NCBI RefSeq assembly: GCF_016772275.1
Contig: NZ_CP065425.1
Coordinates: 3,623,501-3,687,500, forward strand
Length of the DNA stretch: 64,000 nt
Reading direction: 5' to 3'
Source of the DNA: Heyndrickxia vini
Lineage (GTDB): Bacteria; Bacillota; Bacilli; Bacillales; Bacillaceae_C
The notes under the pieces were generated by a model. The model was given only the letters and a program-made list of their open reading frames with translations, was not told the origin of the DNA and did not search any database. A program made the position numbers and the translations under genes. Positions within the stretch are counted from its first letter, which is position 1; each line of letters starts with the position of its first letter. Shown piece after piece: positions 54,791-63,805 of this stretch.

Positions 54791-56461
54791 TTATTTTTCG
54801 ATTGTTACATTTTTTAACGTATAATCTGGTCCAAATAAGTGTTCTTCAAAGCCTTTTACATATGGCTTAATTAATTTCAAGTGACCTCTTTGATAAATTG
54901 GAGCAATTGCTGCATCTTCTTGAACTAAGATTTTCTCAGCTTGTAGCAATGTTTCCCAACGCTTTTCAAGATCATTACCATATTTTACTTTTGCATCATT
55001 GATTAATTGATCATACTTTTTATTTGAGTAACCTGTTTTGTTATTTCCACCATTAGTTACAAATAAATCAAGATATGTCATTGAATCTAAATAGTCTGCT
55101 CCCCATCCAGCCATTTGAATTTCATAATCTTGCTTGTCTTGTTTTTGGATACGGATTTTAAATGGAACGTTTGTTAATTTAAGTGTTAAGCCTGGTAAGC
55201 TTCTTTGTAATTGATCTTGGAAGAATTCACTTGTTTTCTTCGCATTTTCTGTATCATCACTTAATAATTCAAGTGTTAAGCTTTTTACGCCTAATTCTTT
55301 TAAGCCTTTTTCCCAATATTCTTTTGCTTTTGCTTTGTCAGTAGTTAATAAATCTCCACTTGCATCACGGAAGTCTTTACCATTCAATTGATGTACACCT
55401 TTAGGAACTAATCCGTTGCTTGGGAAAGATCCATTTGAAAGGATAGTATCTGTGTATGCTTTTTTATCAAATGCCATAGCTAGTCCCTTACGAATATTCT
55501 CATTCGCTAAAGGTGTTTTCTTTCCGTTACGCACTTGGTTGAATTTCAAATACCAAGAGCTAGATTCTACCATTTTTAAAGCATCTTTATTGTTTTGATA
55601 TTGTTTTGCATATTCTGCACTTAACGCAGCTGTAATATCAGTTTTACCTGTGTTGTATAGGTTAATTGCTGTATTTGGAGTTTTTGCAACTTGTACATTT
55701 ACTTCTTTAATTTTTACATTTGCTTTATCATAATAATTGTCATTTTTCACATATTTCCATGTTAAACCTGTTCCATCCCAATCTTTTAATTCGAATGGAC
55801 CATTTGAAAGCATATTGTCACTGTTTGTTCCGAATTTATCGCCTTTTTCTGTAACGAATTTTTCATTTAACGGAGCAAAAGTAGCAAACGCTAGTAATGA
55901 ATCAAGATATGGAACTGCATTTTCTAGTGTAACTTTTAATGTATTGTCATCAACAGCTTCTACACCTAATTGATCAGGTTTTGCTTTGCCATTCATAATT
56001 TCATTTGCATTTTTTACTACACCTTGAAACATGTACGCATATTGAGCACCTGTTTTAGGATCTACTGCTCTTCTCCAAGAGAAAACAAAATCTTTTGCTG
56101 TTACAGGGTCACCATTAGACCATTTAGCATCTTTGCGAATTTTAAATGTATAAACTTTACCGTCTTCACTAATAGAAGGTTTTCCTTCTGCAAGTGCAGG
56201 TACCGGTACATCTTTGTCATTTAATGTATAAAGACCTTCTAATGTTTGTCCGAATACACTGAAACTTGCTGCATCTGTTGCTAAAGTTGGATCTCCTGTT
56301 GGGATTTCCGCAGTCTCAATCATATTGAGAACTTGGTCATTTTTTGAACCGCTATCGCCATTGCTTGAGCTCTTCTTATCGCTTCCCGCACCACATGCAG
56401 ATAGTACTAGTGCAAGTGATAGGGCAATAGCAGTAAATAAATAAAATTTTGACTTTTTCAT
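54791..56461 (-). CDS. oppA: Oligopeptide-binding lipoprotein OppA
   Basis: A 556-residue SBP_bac_5 protein. The lipobox LSAC places the lipid Cys at 23, followed by a Gly/Ser linker. The family motif WSNGDPVTAKDFVFSWRRAV is near residue 113. It binds peptides outside the membrane for OppBCDF, which in Bacillus also carry signalling peptides for sporulation and competence. The start follows AAAAGGGGACAAGTAA. It is the first gene of the operon; the 308-bp AT-rich upstream gap holds its promoter but no gene. Confidence 0.92.
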   Translation of the reverse strand: MKKSKFYLFTAIALSLALVLSACGAGSDKKSSSNGDSGSKNDQVLNMIETAEIPTGDPTLATDAASFSVFGQTLEGLYTLNDKDVPVPALAEGKPSISEDGKVYTFKIRKDAKWSNGDPVTAKDFVFSWRRAVDPKTGAQYAYMFQGVVKNANEIMNGKAKPDQLGVEAVDDNTLKVTLENAVPYLDSLLAFATFAPLNEKFVTEKGDKFGTNSDNMLSNGPFELKDWDGTGLTWKYVKNDNYYDKANVKIKEVNVQVAKTPNTAINLYNTGKTDITAALSAEYAKQYQNNKDALKMVESSSWYLKFNQVRNGKKTPLANENIRKGLAMAFDKKAYTDTILSNGSFPSNGLVPKGVHQLNGKDFRDASGDLLTTDKAKAKEYWEKGLKELGVKSLTLELLSDDTENAKKTSEFFQDQLQRSLPGLTLKLTNVPFKIRIQKQDKQDYEIQMAGWGADYLDSMTYLDLFVTNGGNNKTGYSNKKYDQLINDAKVKYGNDLEKRWETLLQAEKILVQEDAAIAPIYQRGHLKLIKPYVKGFEEHLFGPDYTLKNVTIEK

Positions 56462-56645
56462 TTACTTGTCCCCTTTTTCTTTTTTTGAAAAGATTCTAAA
56501 AAGCTTTTCTATTAATATTATATAATATAATTCTGATTTGTACATTATTTTGAGAAAACATTTTTAACTTTTTTATACCATATTTATAGGTAAAATTACA
56601 TTTATTTTCTATTTTATGCACTTTTAAGCGAAATAATTATTTGAA

Positions 56646-56676
56646 ATGTCATAATATTATATAATGTCATAATATT
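56646..56676. repeat. Two direct copies of ATGTCATAATATT
   Basis: The 13-bp sequence occurs at 56646-56658 and 56664-56676, 18 bp apart, in the AT-rich gap between oppA and the DUF3899 gene. It might be a paired regulator site. Confidence 0.5.
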
Positions 56677-56769
56677 TTAAATATTATTTCACAAAAATTT
56701 TATTTTAATTTTTATATTACTTACTATATAATTTTCATTATCTTTATCTCCTCTCTTCCATTTCTTTTA

Positions 56770-57123
56770 ATGAAAGGAATGATTCTATTGTTTAAAAAAT
56801 ATGTTATATGGGTGTTGATTTCACAAATATTTGTCATTCTGTTTTCTTTTATCTTTTATCACTCCATTAATTTATTGGCATATATTAATGTTTCCTTTGT
56901 TATTGGTGCTCTTCTTATATTATTAGCATTAACAGGTTACATTATTAATAAAGGATTTTTTGATATTGTATTTGCCAGTTTCCAGCAAATGTTTAGCAAA
57001 ATGAACGATGAAGACCGAAGACCGTTGTCAAAATTAATTCCATTAAGGTACACTTTACCATTTACCGTAGGACTTGTTACGATTATTTTAATGATCATTG
57101 CATTGTTTGTTTATTATGGATAA
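56770..57123 (+). CDS. DUF3899 membrane protein
   Basis: A protein of up to 117 residues with three helices (about 10-30, 37-57 and 95-115) and a charged loop SKMNDEDRRPLSKLIPLRY. This pattern fits DUF3899, a small family often encoded near opp genes in Bacillus. The start may be ATG 56770 or 56779, or TTG 56788, which has AAAGGA 9 nt upstream. Function unknown. Confidence 0.7.
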   Translation: MKGMILLFKKYVIWVLISQIFVILFSFIFYHSINLLAYINVSFVIGALLILLALTGYIINKGFFDIVFASFQQMFSKMNDEDRRPLSKLIPLRYTLPFTVGLVTIILMIIALFVYYG

Positions 57124-57155
57124 AAAAAGCGATTGGTGCACCCCAATCGCTTTTT
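57124..57155. terminator. Bidirectional terminator
   Basis: AAAAAGCGATTGG / CCAATCGCTTTTT perfect 13-bp stem, 6-nt loop, between the DUF3899 and MerR genes. Confidence 0.9.
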
Positions 57156-57157
57156 GC

Positions 57158-57913
57158 CTATTTCTTAGTATAAATATGGATGGCATCTCTCAAAAATTCG
57201 GTCATCCCTGGTTGCTTTTCATAATAGGATTTAAATCGTTCATCATCCACATACATTTGTGCAAGTCCTGCGTGAGCTTCTTTACTGTATTCTTTCCAAG
57301 TATAGGTCAACCATTGTTTATGCAAGTCTGCTGTTTTTTGTGCAAGCTCACTTGATGGATCACCAGTTGCGAAAGCTTCTACTAACGTTTCTATTACTTG
57401 TTTCTCTAGTTTTGTGAATCTTTCATATTGATCTTGAGTCATATTCATTAATTTTGCATTGGATTGATCAATTGTCTCATTGCCGTACTTGTTTCGAATT
57501 TCTTCCCCATATTTTTCTTCATTTTCCTCAATCATTTTTTTCTTAAAACCTTCGAATTTCTCTTGGTCCGTCATTTCTATTCTCCCTTCCTTTAAGCAAA
57601 TCGTTTTATTTACATTTTCGATTAATACGTCTAGTTGTTTTCTTTTTTCGAGGAGTTTCTCACGATGATCCTTAAGTGCCTTTGTACCATCAAAGCCAGG
57701 AGTGTTCATGATGTTTTTTATACTTTCTAATTCAATACCTAATTCCCTGTAAAATAAAATTTGCTGCAGTCTGTCAACTTCATTTTGCCCGTAAATTCGA
57801 TACCCGGATGTATTCATTCTTGCCGGCTTAAGAATGCCTATCTCATCATAGTATCGAAGGGTTCTTGTGCTTACTCCCGCTAATCTCGCTAGCTTTTGCA
57901 CTGTATATTCCAA
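57158..57913 (-). CDS. MerR-family regulator with TipAS domain
   Basis: A 251-residue regulator: MerR HTH (VQKLARLAGVSTRTLRYYD, residues 5-23), a long dimer helix to about 115, then a TipAS antibiotic-binding domain (FKKKMIEENEEKYGEE, LAQMYVDDERFKSYYE). It resembles TipAL and Mta. Ligand binding would activate its own promoter and perhaps others. TTG 57913 is the start behind AGAGGAGGTGATCAACT. An operator of the expected form lies just upstream. Confidence 0.88.
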   Translation of the reverse strand: MEYTVQKLARLAGVSTRTLRYYDEIGILKPARMNTSGYRIYGQNEVDRLQQILFYRELGIELESIKNIMNTPGFDGTKALKDHREKLLEKRKQLDVLIENVNKTICLKEGRIEMTDQEKFEGFKKKMIEENEEKYGEEIRNKYGNETIDQSNAKLMNMTQDQYERFTKLEKQVIETLVEAFATGDPSSELAQKTADLHKQWLTYTWKEYSKEAHAGLAQMYVDDERFKSYYEKQPGMTEFLRDAIHIYTKK

Positions 57914-57927
57914 AGTTGATCACCTCC

Positions 57928-57958
57928 TCTTAATGTAAAGGTACACCTTTACGCAACG
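57928..57958 (-). promoter_or_regulatory. MerR-type promoter, 19-bp spacer with palindrome
   Basis: On the minus strand TTGACG, 19-nt spacer, TACATT. The spacer contains GTAAAGGT-GT-ACCTTTAC (57935-57952), a perfect inverted repeat. The long spacer is the hallmark of MerR-activated promoters, so the TipAL-like regulator probably controls itself. Confidence 0.75.
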
Positions 57959-58060
57959 TCAATGTCAAATACTATTTATTAAATTATTTTATAAGTAATA
58001 TCCATTTTTTTGACATGGTTTGTCCTATTATTCATATATTCAAATAAAGGGGGGATTGCC

Positions 58061-58429
58061 ATTCATACGAAAATCATTCGGTATTTAGTCGGATATGTTT
58101 TTATCACATCTGGGGTAATGAAAATCGTTAGCGAAGATTTAGGGAATTATTTTACTAGCCTAGGATTGCCGTTCCCAATTTTATTAATGAACATAGTTGC
58201 AATAATAGAGCTCATTTGTGGTATTCTCATTTTGGCAAATAAATGGGTTAAACAATCAGCTATTCCATTAATGGCCATAATGATTGCAGCAATCCTTTTA
58301 ACAAAAGTGCCGATATTGCATACGGGATTGATTGCCTTTGCGTTTAATGCGAGGTTGGACATTATTATGATGGCGCTACTTGTGATTCTCTACAAACAAG
58401 ATATGAATATAAAAGTCCCTTTCAAATAA
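58061..58429 (+). CDS. DoxX-family membrane protein, possible ATT start
   Basis: About 122 residues with four helices: IRYLVGYVFITSGVMKIV, PILLMNIVAIIELICGIL and two more, typical of small DoxX proteins. No ATG, GTG or TTG in frame has a ribosome site. The TTG at 58010 is itself part of a TTGACA promoter-like box. AAAGGGGGG (58046-58054) lies 6 nt before ATT 58061 (IHTKIIRYLVG). So an ATT start, or a base error, is likely. It is divergent from the MerR gene and could be its target. Confidence 0.65.
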   Translation: MHTKIIRYLVGYVFITSGVMKIVSEDLGNYFTSLGLPFPILLMNIVAIIELICGILILANKWVKQSAIPLMAIMIAAILLTKVPILHTGLIAFAFNARLDIIMMALLVILYKQDMNIKVPFK

Positions 58430-58440
58430 CTGAAAGGGAC
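58415..58440 (-). terminator. Hairpin between the DoxX and yebC-like genes
   Basis: GTCCCTTTCA / TGAAAGGGAC perfect stem, 6-nt loop, TTTTAT after it on the minus strand; weak U-tract. It covers the DoxX stop. Confidence 0.65.
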
Positions 58441-58459
58441 GCGTAGTACAAATATAGTA

Positions 58460-59179
58460 TTATTCGCTTAAATCTACATTATGATATACTTGTTGAACAT
58501 CTTCCAAATCCTCTAGCACATCGATCATTTTTTCAAATTGTGCTTTTGCATCTTCCGGAAGTGTTATATCGTTTTGTGCAAGCATCGTTAGTTCGGCAAC
58601 TGTGAATTCCGTGATTCCAGCACTTTTTAATGCTTCTTGTACGGCATGGAATTGATCTGGTTCAGCATATACGATAACAGAATCCTCTTCTTCAATGATG
58701 TCACGAACATCGATATCCGCTTCCATTAACATTTCGAGCACTTCATCCGCAGATTTTCCTTCAAGTCCGATCACAGCCGTTGCGTCAAACATATAAGCAA
58801 CAGAACCACTAACTCCCATATTACCGCCATTTTTACCGAACGCTGCACGTACTTCTGATGCTGTACGGTTCACATTATTCGTTAAGGCATCGACGATAAC
58901 CATTGATCCATTTGGTCCAAAACCTTCGTAACGAAGCTCATCATAGTTTTCATCAGAGCCGCCTTTTGCCTTTTCAATTGCACGGTCAATAATATGTTTT
59001 GGTACATTATATGTTTTCGCACGTTCAAGTACGAATTTCAATGCTTGGTTAGATTCTGGGTCTGGTTCACCTTGCTTCGCAGCTACATATATTTCTCGAC
59101 CAAACTTAGCATAAATTCGACTCGTATTTGCGTCTTTTGATGCCTTTTTTTCTTTAATATTATTCCACTTACGTCCCAT
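58460..59179 (-). CDS. YebC/PmpR-family protein, YeeN type
   Basis: A 239-residue protein: [20 protein letters not shown] start, then [17 protein letters not shown] and [19 protein letters not shown]. The GRKW start and length match the YeeN branch rather than YrbC. YebC proteins bind DNA as regulators, and recent work places some on ribosomes to relieve stalling at proline stretches. ATG 59179 follows GAGAGTG. It is a single-gene unit. Confidence 0.87.
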   Translation of the reverse strand: MGRKWNNIKEKKASKDANTSRIYAKFGREIYVAAKQGEPDPESNQALKFVLERAKTYNVPKHIIDRAIEKAKGGSDENYDELRYEGFGPNGSMVIVDALTNNVNRTASEVRAAFGKNGGNMGVSGSVAYMFDATAVIGLEGKSADEVLEMLMEADIDVRDIIEEEDSVIVYAEPDQFHAVQEALKSAGITEFTVAELTMLAQNDITLPEDAKAQFEKMIDVLEDLEDVQQVYHNVDLSE

Positions 59180-59380
59180 TATGAACACTCTCTTTCCACT
59201 TTAGCTCTACTCAAAAATAGTAATACGAAATCAGCTATTACATCAAGTTTTTTTCAAAATAGTTACAAGGGAACTTTCCCCATTATATATCGCTATATTC
59301 TTCGTTTACTATTATACATTAAATGTAATAGAAGTATCGAGTAGTTAGCAAAAAAAGTAAGATCAAATGAATGGAGATGA

Positions 59381-59414
59381 AAAAGTGCAAAATCCAATTA
59401 GATTTTGCACTTTT
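59381..59414 (-). terminator. Terminator of the PTS operon
   Basis: AAAAGTGCAAAATC / GATTTTGCACTTTT perfect 14-bp stem, 6-nt loop, 10 bp after the nagP stop. Confidence 0.9.
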
Positions 59415-59423
59415 AGTAAGCTA

Positions 59424-60875
59424 TTAACCTTTTCTAATTCGATGAACTTCGTCAGCAACAAATTGTACAGATGTTCCAACAATTACCTGAATGCTTTGTG
59501 GTCCAACAATATTAATTCCTGGTACTCCAGTTGCCTTAATCTTATTTTGGTCAACAGCATTCATATCTTTAACTTCAACCCTTAAACGAGTCGTACAATT
59601 ATCTACAGAAGTTACGTTCGCATCTCCGCCAAGACCTTCATAAATCTTAGCAGCCATCACTGTAAATTTATTACCTTTATCAGTTGCTGTACTTGCTCCT
59701 TCATTATCATCTACTATTTCTTCTCCTCTACCAGGAGTTGCCAAATTAAATTTCACAATAATAAAGCGGAATAAGAAGTAGTAAATAACCGCAAATACTA
59801 GACCTTGAACAATTAACATATATGGTTGGTTTGCAATTGGAATTCTTAAACTTAATACAAAGTCGACTAAACCTGCACTAAATCCAAAGCCAGCTGTCCA
59901 ATGGAATAGAGCGGCAATCATAAGTGATAAACCTGTTAAAACCGCATGCACTAAATATAATGCTGGAGCAGTGAACATGAAAGCAAATTCAAGCGGTTCT
60001 GTAACACCTGTGAAGAATGCTGCAAACCCTGCTGCCATCATTAACGCAGCTACTTGTTTTTTCTGTTTTGTTTTTGCCGTATGGTACATGGCTAAAGCTG
60101 CTGCTGGTAATCCAAACATCATTACTGGGAAGAAACCAGCTTGATACATACCAGTAATACCTTTTTCACCTTTACTTGCCCAGAAGTTACCAATATCATT
60201 AATTCCCGCTACATCAAACCAGAAAACAGAGTTTAAGGCATGGTGTAATCCTGTTGGGATCAATAATCTATTGAAGAATCCATATAACCCTGCACCTGCA
60301 GCGCCTAATTTACTAATCGCTTCCCCAAATGAAACTAAACCTGTGAATACTACTGGCCAAACGAAAAACAAAATTACAGATACAACTAGCATAGAAACCG
60401 CTGTCATAATTGGAACTAGACGTTTTCCACTAAAGAAAGCCAATGCATCCGGCAATTGAACTTTACTAAATCGATTATACATATTCGCGGCTACAATACC
60501 TGAAATAATACCAATAAACGCATTTCCTATTTTGGCAAAGGCAGGACTAACAGCTTTTGCATCAATCCCTTTCAACATAGCCACTGTGTCAGTTGATAAT
60601 AACGTAGTTACTACTAAATAAGCGACTAACCCACTTAAAGCAGCTGATCCATCTTTTTCTTTTGCCATTCCTAATGCGAGTCCAACCGCGAATAGGATTG
60701 GGATATTATCAATAATAGAACCCCCGGCTTTGATTAAAAACGCAGCTACTGCATTTCCAGATCCCCAACCTGTTGGGTCAATCCAATAACCAATCCCCAT
60801 CAAAATAGCTGCTGCTGGTAATACAGCAACTGGTAACATCAATGATTTACCCATTCTTTGTAGATATTTCATCAT
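59424..60875 (-). CDS. nagP: PTS N-acetylglucosamine transporter IICB, NagP-like
   Basis: A 483-residue PTS permease. IIC domain: residues 1-375 with about ten helices, with IPTGLHHALNSVFWF and GVTEPLEFAFMF carrying the conserved sugar-binding His and Glu. A linker (GRGEEIVDDNEGAS) leads to the IIB domain with phospho-acceptor Cys427 in VDNCTTRLRVEV. The IIC sequence resembles NagP more than PtsG, but glucose or glucosamine cannot be excluded. It has no IIA domain; the IIA gene lies two genes upstream. The 274-bp gap before it has no clear RAT element. Confidence 0.82.
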   Translation of the reverse strand: MMKYLQRMGKSLMLPVAVLPAAAILMGIGYWIDPTGWGSGNAVAAFLIKAGGSIIDNIPILFAVGLALGMAKEKDGSAALSGLVAYLVVTTLLSTDTVAMLKGIDAKAVSPAFAKIGNAFIGIISGIVAANMYNRFSKVQLPDALAFFSGKRLVPIMTAVSMLVVSVILFFVWPVVFTGLVSFGEAISKLGAAGAGLYGFFNRLLIPTGLHHALNSVFWFDVAGINDIGNFWASKGEKGITGMYQAGFFPVMMFGLPAAALAMYHTAKTKQKKQVAALMMAAGFAAFFTGVTEPLEFAFMFTAPALYLVHAVLTGLSLMIAALFHWTAGFGFSAGLVDFVLSLRIPIANQPYMLIVQGLVFAVIYYFLFRFIIVKFNLATPGRGEEIVDDNEGASTATDKGNKFTVMAAKIYEGLGGDANVTSVDNCTTRLRVEVKDMNAVDQNKIKATGVPGINIVGPQSIQVIVGTSVQFVADEVHRIRKG

Positions 60876-61149
60876 GGTAACTATTCCCCCCTAATAAAAA
60901 CTTATCTAAATTATTTAAAGCATCTCAACATAGTAATCCCCTCATCCGAACAAGTACATTTTAAAAATAACTACTTAAAGGAAATGTTCCTATTAAATAA
61001 AATGATTAAAAGAAAATACAAAAGATGGCACATTCAATATTAGGAATAATTCTATTAAATTATTATTATTAAAATGGTTTGTGATGTGAGTACTACTAAT
61101 TACATTTCATTCCCCTTTGCCTCACCTCCTTAAAATTTTTTAAACTTTA

Positions 61150-61974
61150 TTAAACCCACTGTTTTCTTAGCCTTTCAATATGGAGGGTAATATACCCTAG
61201 TTCATGTTCGGGCAGAGTGATGCGATACGAATTCATTATATTATTTGCTACTTCTACAGCACATTGATAGGATAGGGGAAATTTCTTTTTAATCATTTCA
61301 ATCATTTCATTATCCATCGTATGTAGTTCGTTTTGATTCATTCGCGTTAATGCAAATCGCAAATGTGTGATTAAGCGATGATAAGATATATCATCCTCAC
61401 TAATATGGATGTTTAGAAACTCCGTTATCGTTTGGACAATATCCCTAATAATCGTCGTTTGAATCACGGTTTGACGCATATCGCCGCCCTGATCTTTCAT
61501 CGTATGAATATGGAGGGCGATATACGCAGCTTCATCGATTGGGAGTTCGATATTACATGTTTCTTTAATGTATCTAATTGCCCATAGACCGATTTCATAT
61601 TCTTGTTTATAAAGTATTTTTATTTCATGTAATAACTTGTTTTTTAAATGAATGCCTTCCCGTTCTCTTTCTATCGCAAATGAAAGATGGTCAGTTAAAG
61701 CAATATGAATATGCTCATTTAGCTTTACACCAATATACTCTTCTGCATAAGTAATAATTTTTTCAGAGATAATAAAGTGCTCTTCTGGGATTCGATTCAG
61801 AAGCTGTTGGAGTTTTTCATTTTCTTTCATGACGAAAAGCTTTTCAATTTTTTGTTGATTGACAACATCATTTTTCTTTTTTCCATATGCAATTCCCGCG
61901 CCGATTGCTATTTTCTCTTGCTGCCCATCCCTTACTACAACAGCATTATTATTCAGAACCTTTGATATCTTCAT
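61150..61974 (-). CDS. glcT: BglG-family antiterminator, GlcT-like
   Basis: A 274-residue protein: N-terminal RNA-binding CAT domain (residues 1-58, KISKVLNNNAVVVRDGQ), then PRD1 and PRD2 with paired His (HFIISE/DHLSFAI; HTMKDQ, ITLHIERL). It binds a RAT hairpin to prevent termination and is switched off by phosphorylation from the PTS permease. The RAT upstream of the IIA gene is of the GlcT class, so this gene is inside the operon it would control. The start follows AAGGAGATGGCTCT. Confidence 0.87.
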   Translation of the reverse strand: MKISKVLNNNAVVVRDGQQEKIAIGAGIAYGKKKNDVVNQQKIEKLFVMKENEKLQQLLNRIPEEHFIISEKIITYAEEYIGVKLNEHIHIALTDHLSFAIEREREGIHLKNKLLHEIKILYKQEYEIGLWAIRYIKETCNIELPIDEAAYIALHIHTMKDQGGDMRQTVIQTTIIRDIVQTITEFLNIHISEDDISYHRLITHLRFALTRMNQNELHTMDNEMIEMIKKKFPLSYQCAVEVANNIMNSYRITLPEHELGYITLHIERLRKQWV

Positions 61975-62012
61975 AGAGCCATCTCCTTGTTTTCACTATA
62001 CGAAACAGTGTA

Positions 62013-62507
62013 TCACTTATCGGAAGATGTTATAACTACTGTTTTTCCCTGTAAACCTTCTTGCTCTTCTGTAACAGTATATTGTTTCTTCCCTTCCATA
62101 CTATTTGTAATAACTATCGGAGTTATAGTGCTTTTGGCATTTGTCTTAATATATTCCCAATCAACTTCAATTAGTAGCTGTCCGCCAGAAACTTTGTCTC
62201 CATCATGAACCACTACATTAAATCCCTCACCCTTTAAAGCAACTGTTTCTAACCCTACATGTATGAGAATTTCTGAACCATCCTCTGCACGCAATCCAAC
62301 TGCATGCTTTGTTGGCGCAACCTGAATGACTGTTCCACTAACTGGAGCGTGAATATTTCCACTTGATGGTTGAATGGCAATTCCTTCACCCATCATCTTT
62401 TGACTAAAAACCGGATCTGGAACTTGTTCAATCGGAACAATTTGCCCATTAACAGGTGCATATATGTGTAATTCTTCTTTTTCTTTTTTGAAAAGATTAA
62501 ATTTCAT
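62013..62507 (-). CDS. PTS glucose-type IIA protein
   Basis: A 164-residue free-standing IIA (Crr fold). The phosphorylated His is H83 in ILIHVGLETVALKG, with partner H68 in APTKHAVGL. It would pass phosphate from HPr to the IICB at 59424, and possibly to other IIA-less permeases. The start follows AAAGGAGTCCTTACA. It is first in the operon IIA-glcT-nagP, behind a RAT/terminator leader. Confidence 0.9.
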   Translation of the reverse strand: MKFNLFKKEKEELHIYAPVNGQIVPIEQVPDPVFSQKMMGEGIAIQPSSGNIHAPVSGTVIQVAPTKHAVGLRAEDGSEILIHVGLETVALKGEGFNVVVHDGDKVSGGQLLIEVDWEYIKTNAKSTITPIVITNSMEGKKQYTVTEEQEGLQGKTVVITSSDK

Positions 62508-62593
62508 TGTAAGGACTCCTTTTTCCTATGGTACAAACATTCTATTTATTAGAGTTGTTTATGGTTTAGCAATAAAATTATCAAATAAGACAA

Positions 62594-62650
62594 TAAAAAA
62601 GGCATGGCAGCACAATAAAAGGGTTATCCCTTTTACATACCACCATGCCT
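62594..62650 (-). terminator. Leader terminator controlled by GlcT
   Basis: AGGCATGG ... CCATGCCT outer stem with inner AAAAGGG / CCCTTTT, then six T on the minus strand, 87 bp upstream of the IIA start. Its 5-prime arm is shared with the RAT, so folding is mutually exclusive. Confidence 0.88.
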
Positions 62651-62673
62651 GATCGTATCAGTAACATGTGATC
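62642..62673 (-). promoter_or_regulatory. RAT antiterminator element (GlcT class)
   Basis: The minus strand reads CATGTTACTGATACGATCAGGCATG, nearly the B. subtilis ptsG RAT. The short stem with unpaired purines is the target of GlcT. The end overlaps the leader terminator by 7 bp. Confidence 0.85.
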
Positions 62674-62693
62674 AATATCTTATTATTAGGTAT

Positions 62694-62735
62694 ATAGTAA
62701 CATTCTCATTGAAAAAAAACAAGTAAGCGGTAACA
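62694..62735 (-). promoter_or_regulatory. Promoter and CcpA site of the PTS operon
   Basis: TTGTTT (62717-62722), 17-nt spacer, TACTAT (62694-62699) on the minus strand. AGTAAGCGGTAACA (62722-62735, plus strand) fits the cre consensus except its first base and touches the -35 box. Confidence 0.6.
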
Positions 62736-62757
62736 TTTTTTTAAATTTTTATCAGCG

Positions 62758-63009
62758 TTAAGAATGTCGATGTCGTAGCTTGTAAATGAGCGCAGCAACT
62801 AAATTAGATGGCAAATTTAAAAGATTGCCTTGAAGATTAAAATTAAGTTGTTCTTCTTCGAAGCTCATTTTTTCATACATTTCATTATGAGATATATTTG
62901 CTTTCTTTTTTTGTTCCTTTATAGAAGAAATATTATTATACTCGATTGGAATCATAACAAGGAAATACATAATTAAAACGGTCCATAATACAATGAATGC
63001 AATATCCAT
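62758..63009 (-). CDS. Small membrane-anchored protein, unknown function
   Basis: An 83-residue protein: one helix at residues 3-20 (AFIVLWTVLIMYFLVMIP), then a charged, probably helical segment rich in Lys, Glu and Asn, and a His/Arg tail. I do not recognise it. The start follows AAAGGAGTGGTCGT. Confidence 0.65.
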   Translation of the reverse strand: MDIAFIVLWTVLIMYFLVMIPIEYNNISSIKEQKKKANISHNEMYEKMSFEEEQLNFNLQGNLLNLPSNLVAALIYKLRHRHS

Positions 63010-63097
63010 ACGACCACTCCTTTGTAGAAAGTAATTCTTTCTACAATGTACTACGTATCAAAAAAGAAAATGTTTCATTCGTTTAATTACATTTTTA

Positions 63098-63310
63098 TTA
63101 TTTATTTGCTCTTTTAGAACCATGAATATCCTTTTTTACTTCTTCAACATTTGTATCACTGTAAATATTTGTTCCATGCCCCCCGGTTGTTTTAGCTAAC
63201 CATTCCTTCACTTCATTATATGACATGCCTGATTGAGCATTTTTCCTCCTTACATCATCAATGCTTGTACCAGCTATTGTAAACCCGCTATTATTTTGAT
63301 TTTCGTTCAT
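63098..63310 (-). CDS. Gamma-type small acid-soluble spore protein-like
   Basis: A 70-residue hydrophilic protein with no Cys. TIAGTSIDDVRRKNAQSG and TNVEEVKKDI resemble the AGT-x(3)-V-R/K-K-Q/N-N repeats of gamma-type SASPs, which store amino acids in the spore core. The middle (YNEVKEWLAKTTGGHG) is unlike SspE, so it is a divergent member at best. ATG 63310 follows AATAGGAGAGATATT. Confidence 0.6.
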   Translation of the reverse strand: MNENQNNSGFTIAGTSIDDVRRKNAQSGMSYNEVKEWLAKTTGGHGTNIYSDTNVEEVKKDIHGSKRANK

Positions 63311-63403
63311 AATATCTCTCCTATTAGTAGTATTTCCATTCACTTATAAATTTTTATTCTGTTGTCTTAGTATGCTCATATTCTTTAGTTTTATCGTGAA
63401 ACA

Positions 63404-63437
63404 AAAAAACTAGCCATATAAATTTAGCTAGTTTTTT
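63404..63437 (-). terminator. Terminator of the tRNA cluster
   Basis: AAAAAACTAGC / GCTAGTTTTTT perfect 11-bp stem with a 12-nt loop, after tRNA-Ile. Confidence 0.9.
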
Positions 63438-63460
63438 GTCGTATAGAATATTTATTTGAA

Positions 63461-63534
<74 letters not shown>

Positions 63535-63546
63535 ATTATGTATATT

Positions 63547-63620
63547 TGGAGCGGGTGATGAGAATCGAACTCACGACAACAGCTTGGAAGGCTGTAGTTT
63601 TACCACTAAACTACACCCGC
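63547..63620 (-). tRNA. tRNA-Gly (UCC)
   Basis: 74 nt including encoded CCA; acceptor GCGGGTG / CACCCGC, anticodon TCC in CTTCCAA. Confidence 0.95.
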
Positions 63621-63647
63621 ATGTACAAAATAATTTTAAACCTTTTA

Positions 63648-63724
63648 TGGGGCGGCTGATGGGAATCGAACCCACGAATGTCGGAACCACAATCCGATGC
63701 GTTAACCACTTCGCCACAGCCGCC
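63648..63724 (-). tRNA. tRNA-His (GUG)
   Basis: 77 nt with encoded CCA and the extra 5-prime G(-1) opposite C73; anticodon GTG in TTGTGGT. Confidence 0.95.
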
Positions 63725-63735
63725 ATAATAATTGA

Positions 63736-63805
63736 CAGGGGTAGTAGGAATCGAACCCACATCAAAGGTTTTGGAGACCTTCGTTTTACCATTAAACTAT
63801 ACCCT
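63736..63805 (-). tRNA. tRNA-Trp (CCA), acceptor stem one G short
   Basis: Anticodon CCA in loop CTCCAAA on an AAGGT/ACCTT stem; T-arm normal. The 3-prime acceptor strand is TACCCCTG, which needs AGGGGTA. The 5-prime strand has only three G (TTAGGGTA), so the top of the stem mispairs or the tRNA is 1 nt short. No encoded CCA. Confidence 0.88.

Noticed and set aside
60876..61149. A second RAT element directly before nagP
   Set aside because: GGATTACTATG near 60945 is only a weak resemblance and no overlapping terminator hairpin is present.
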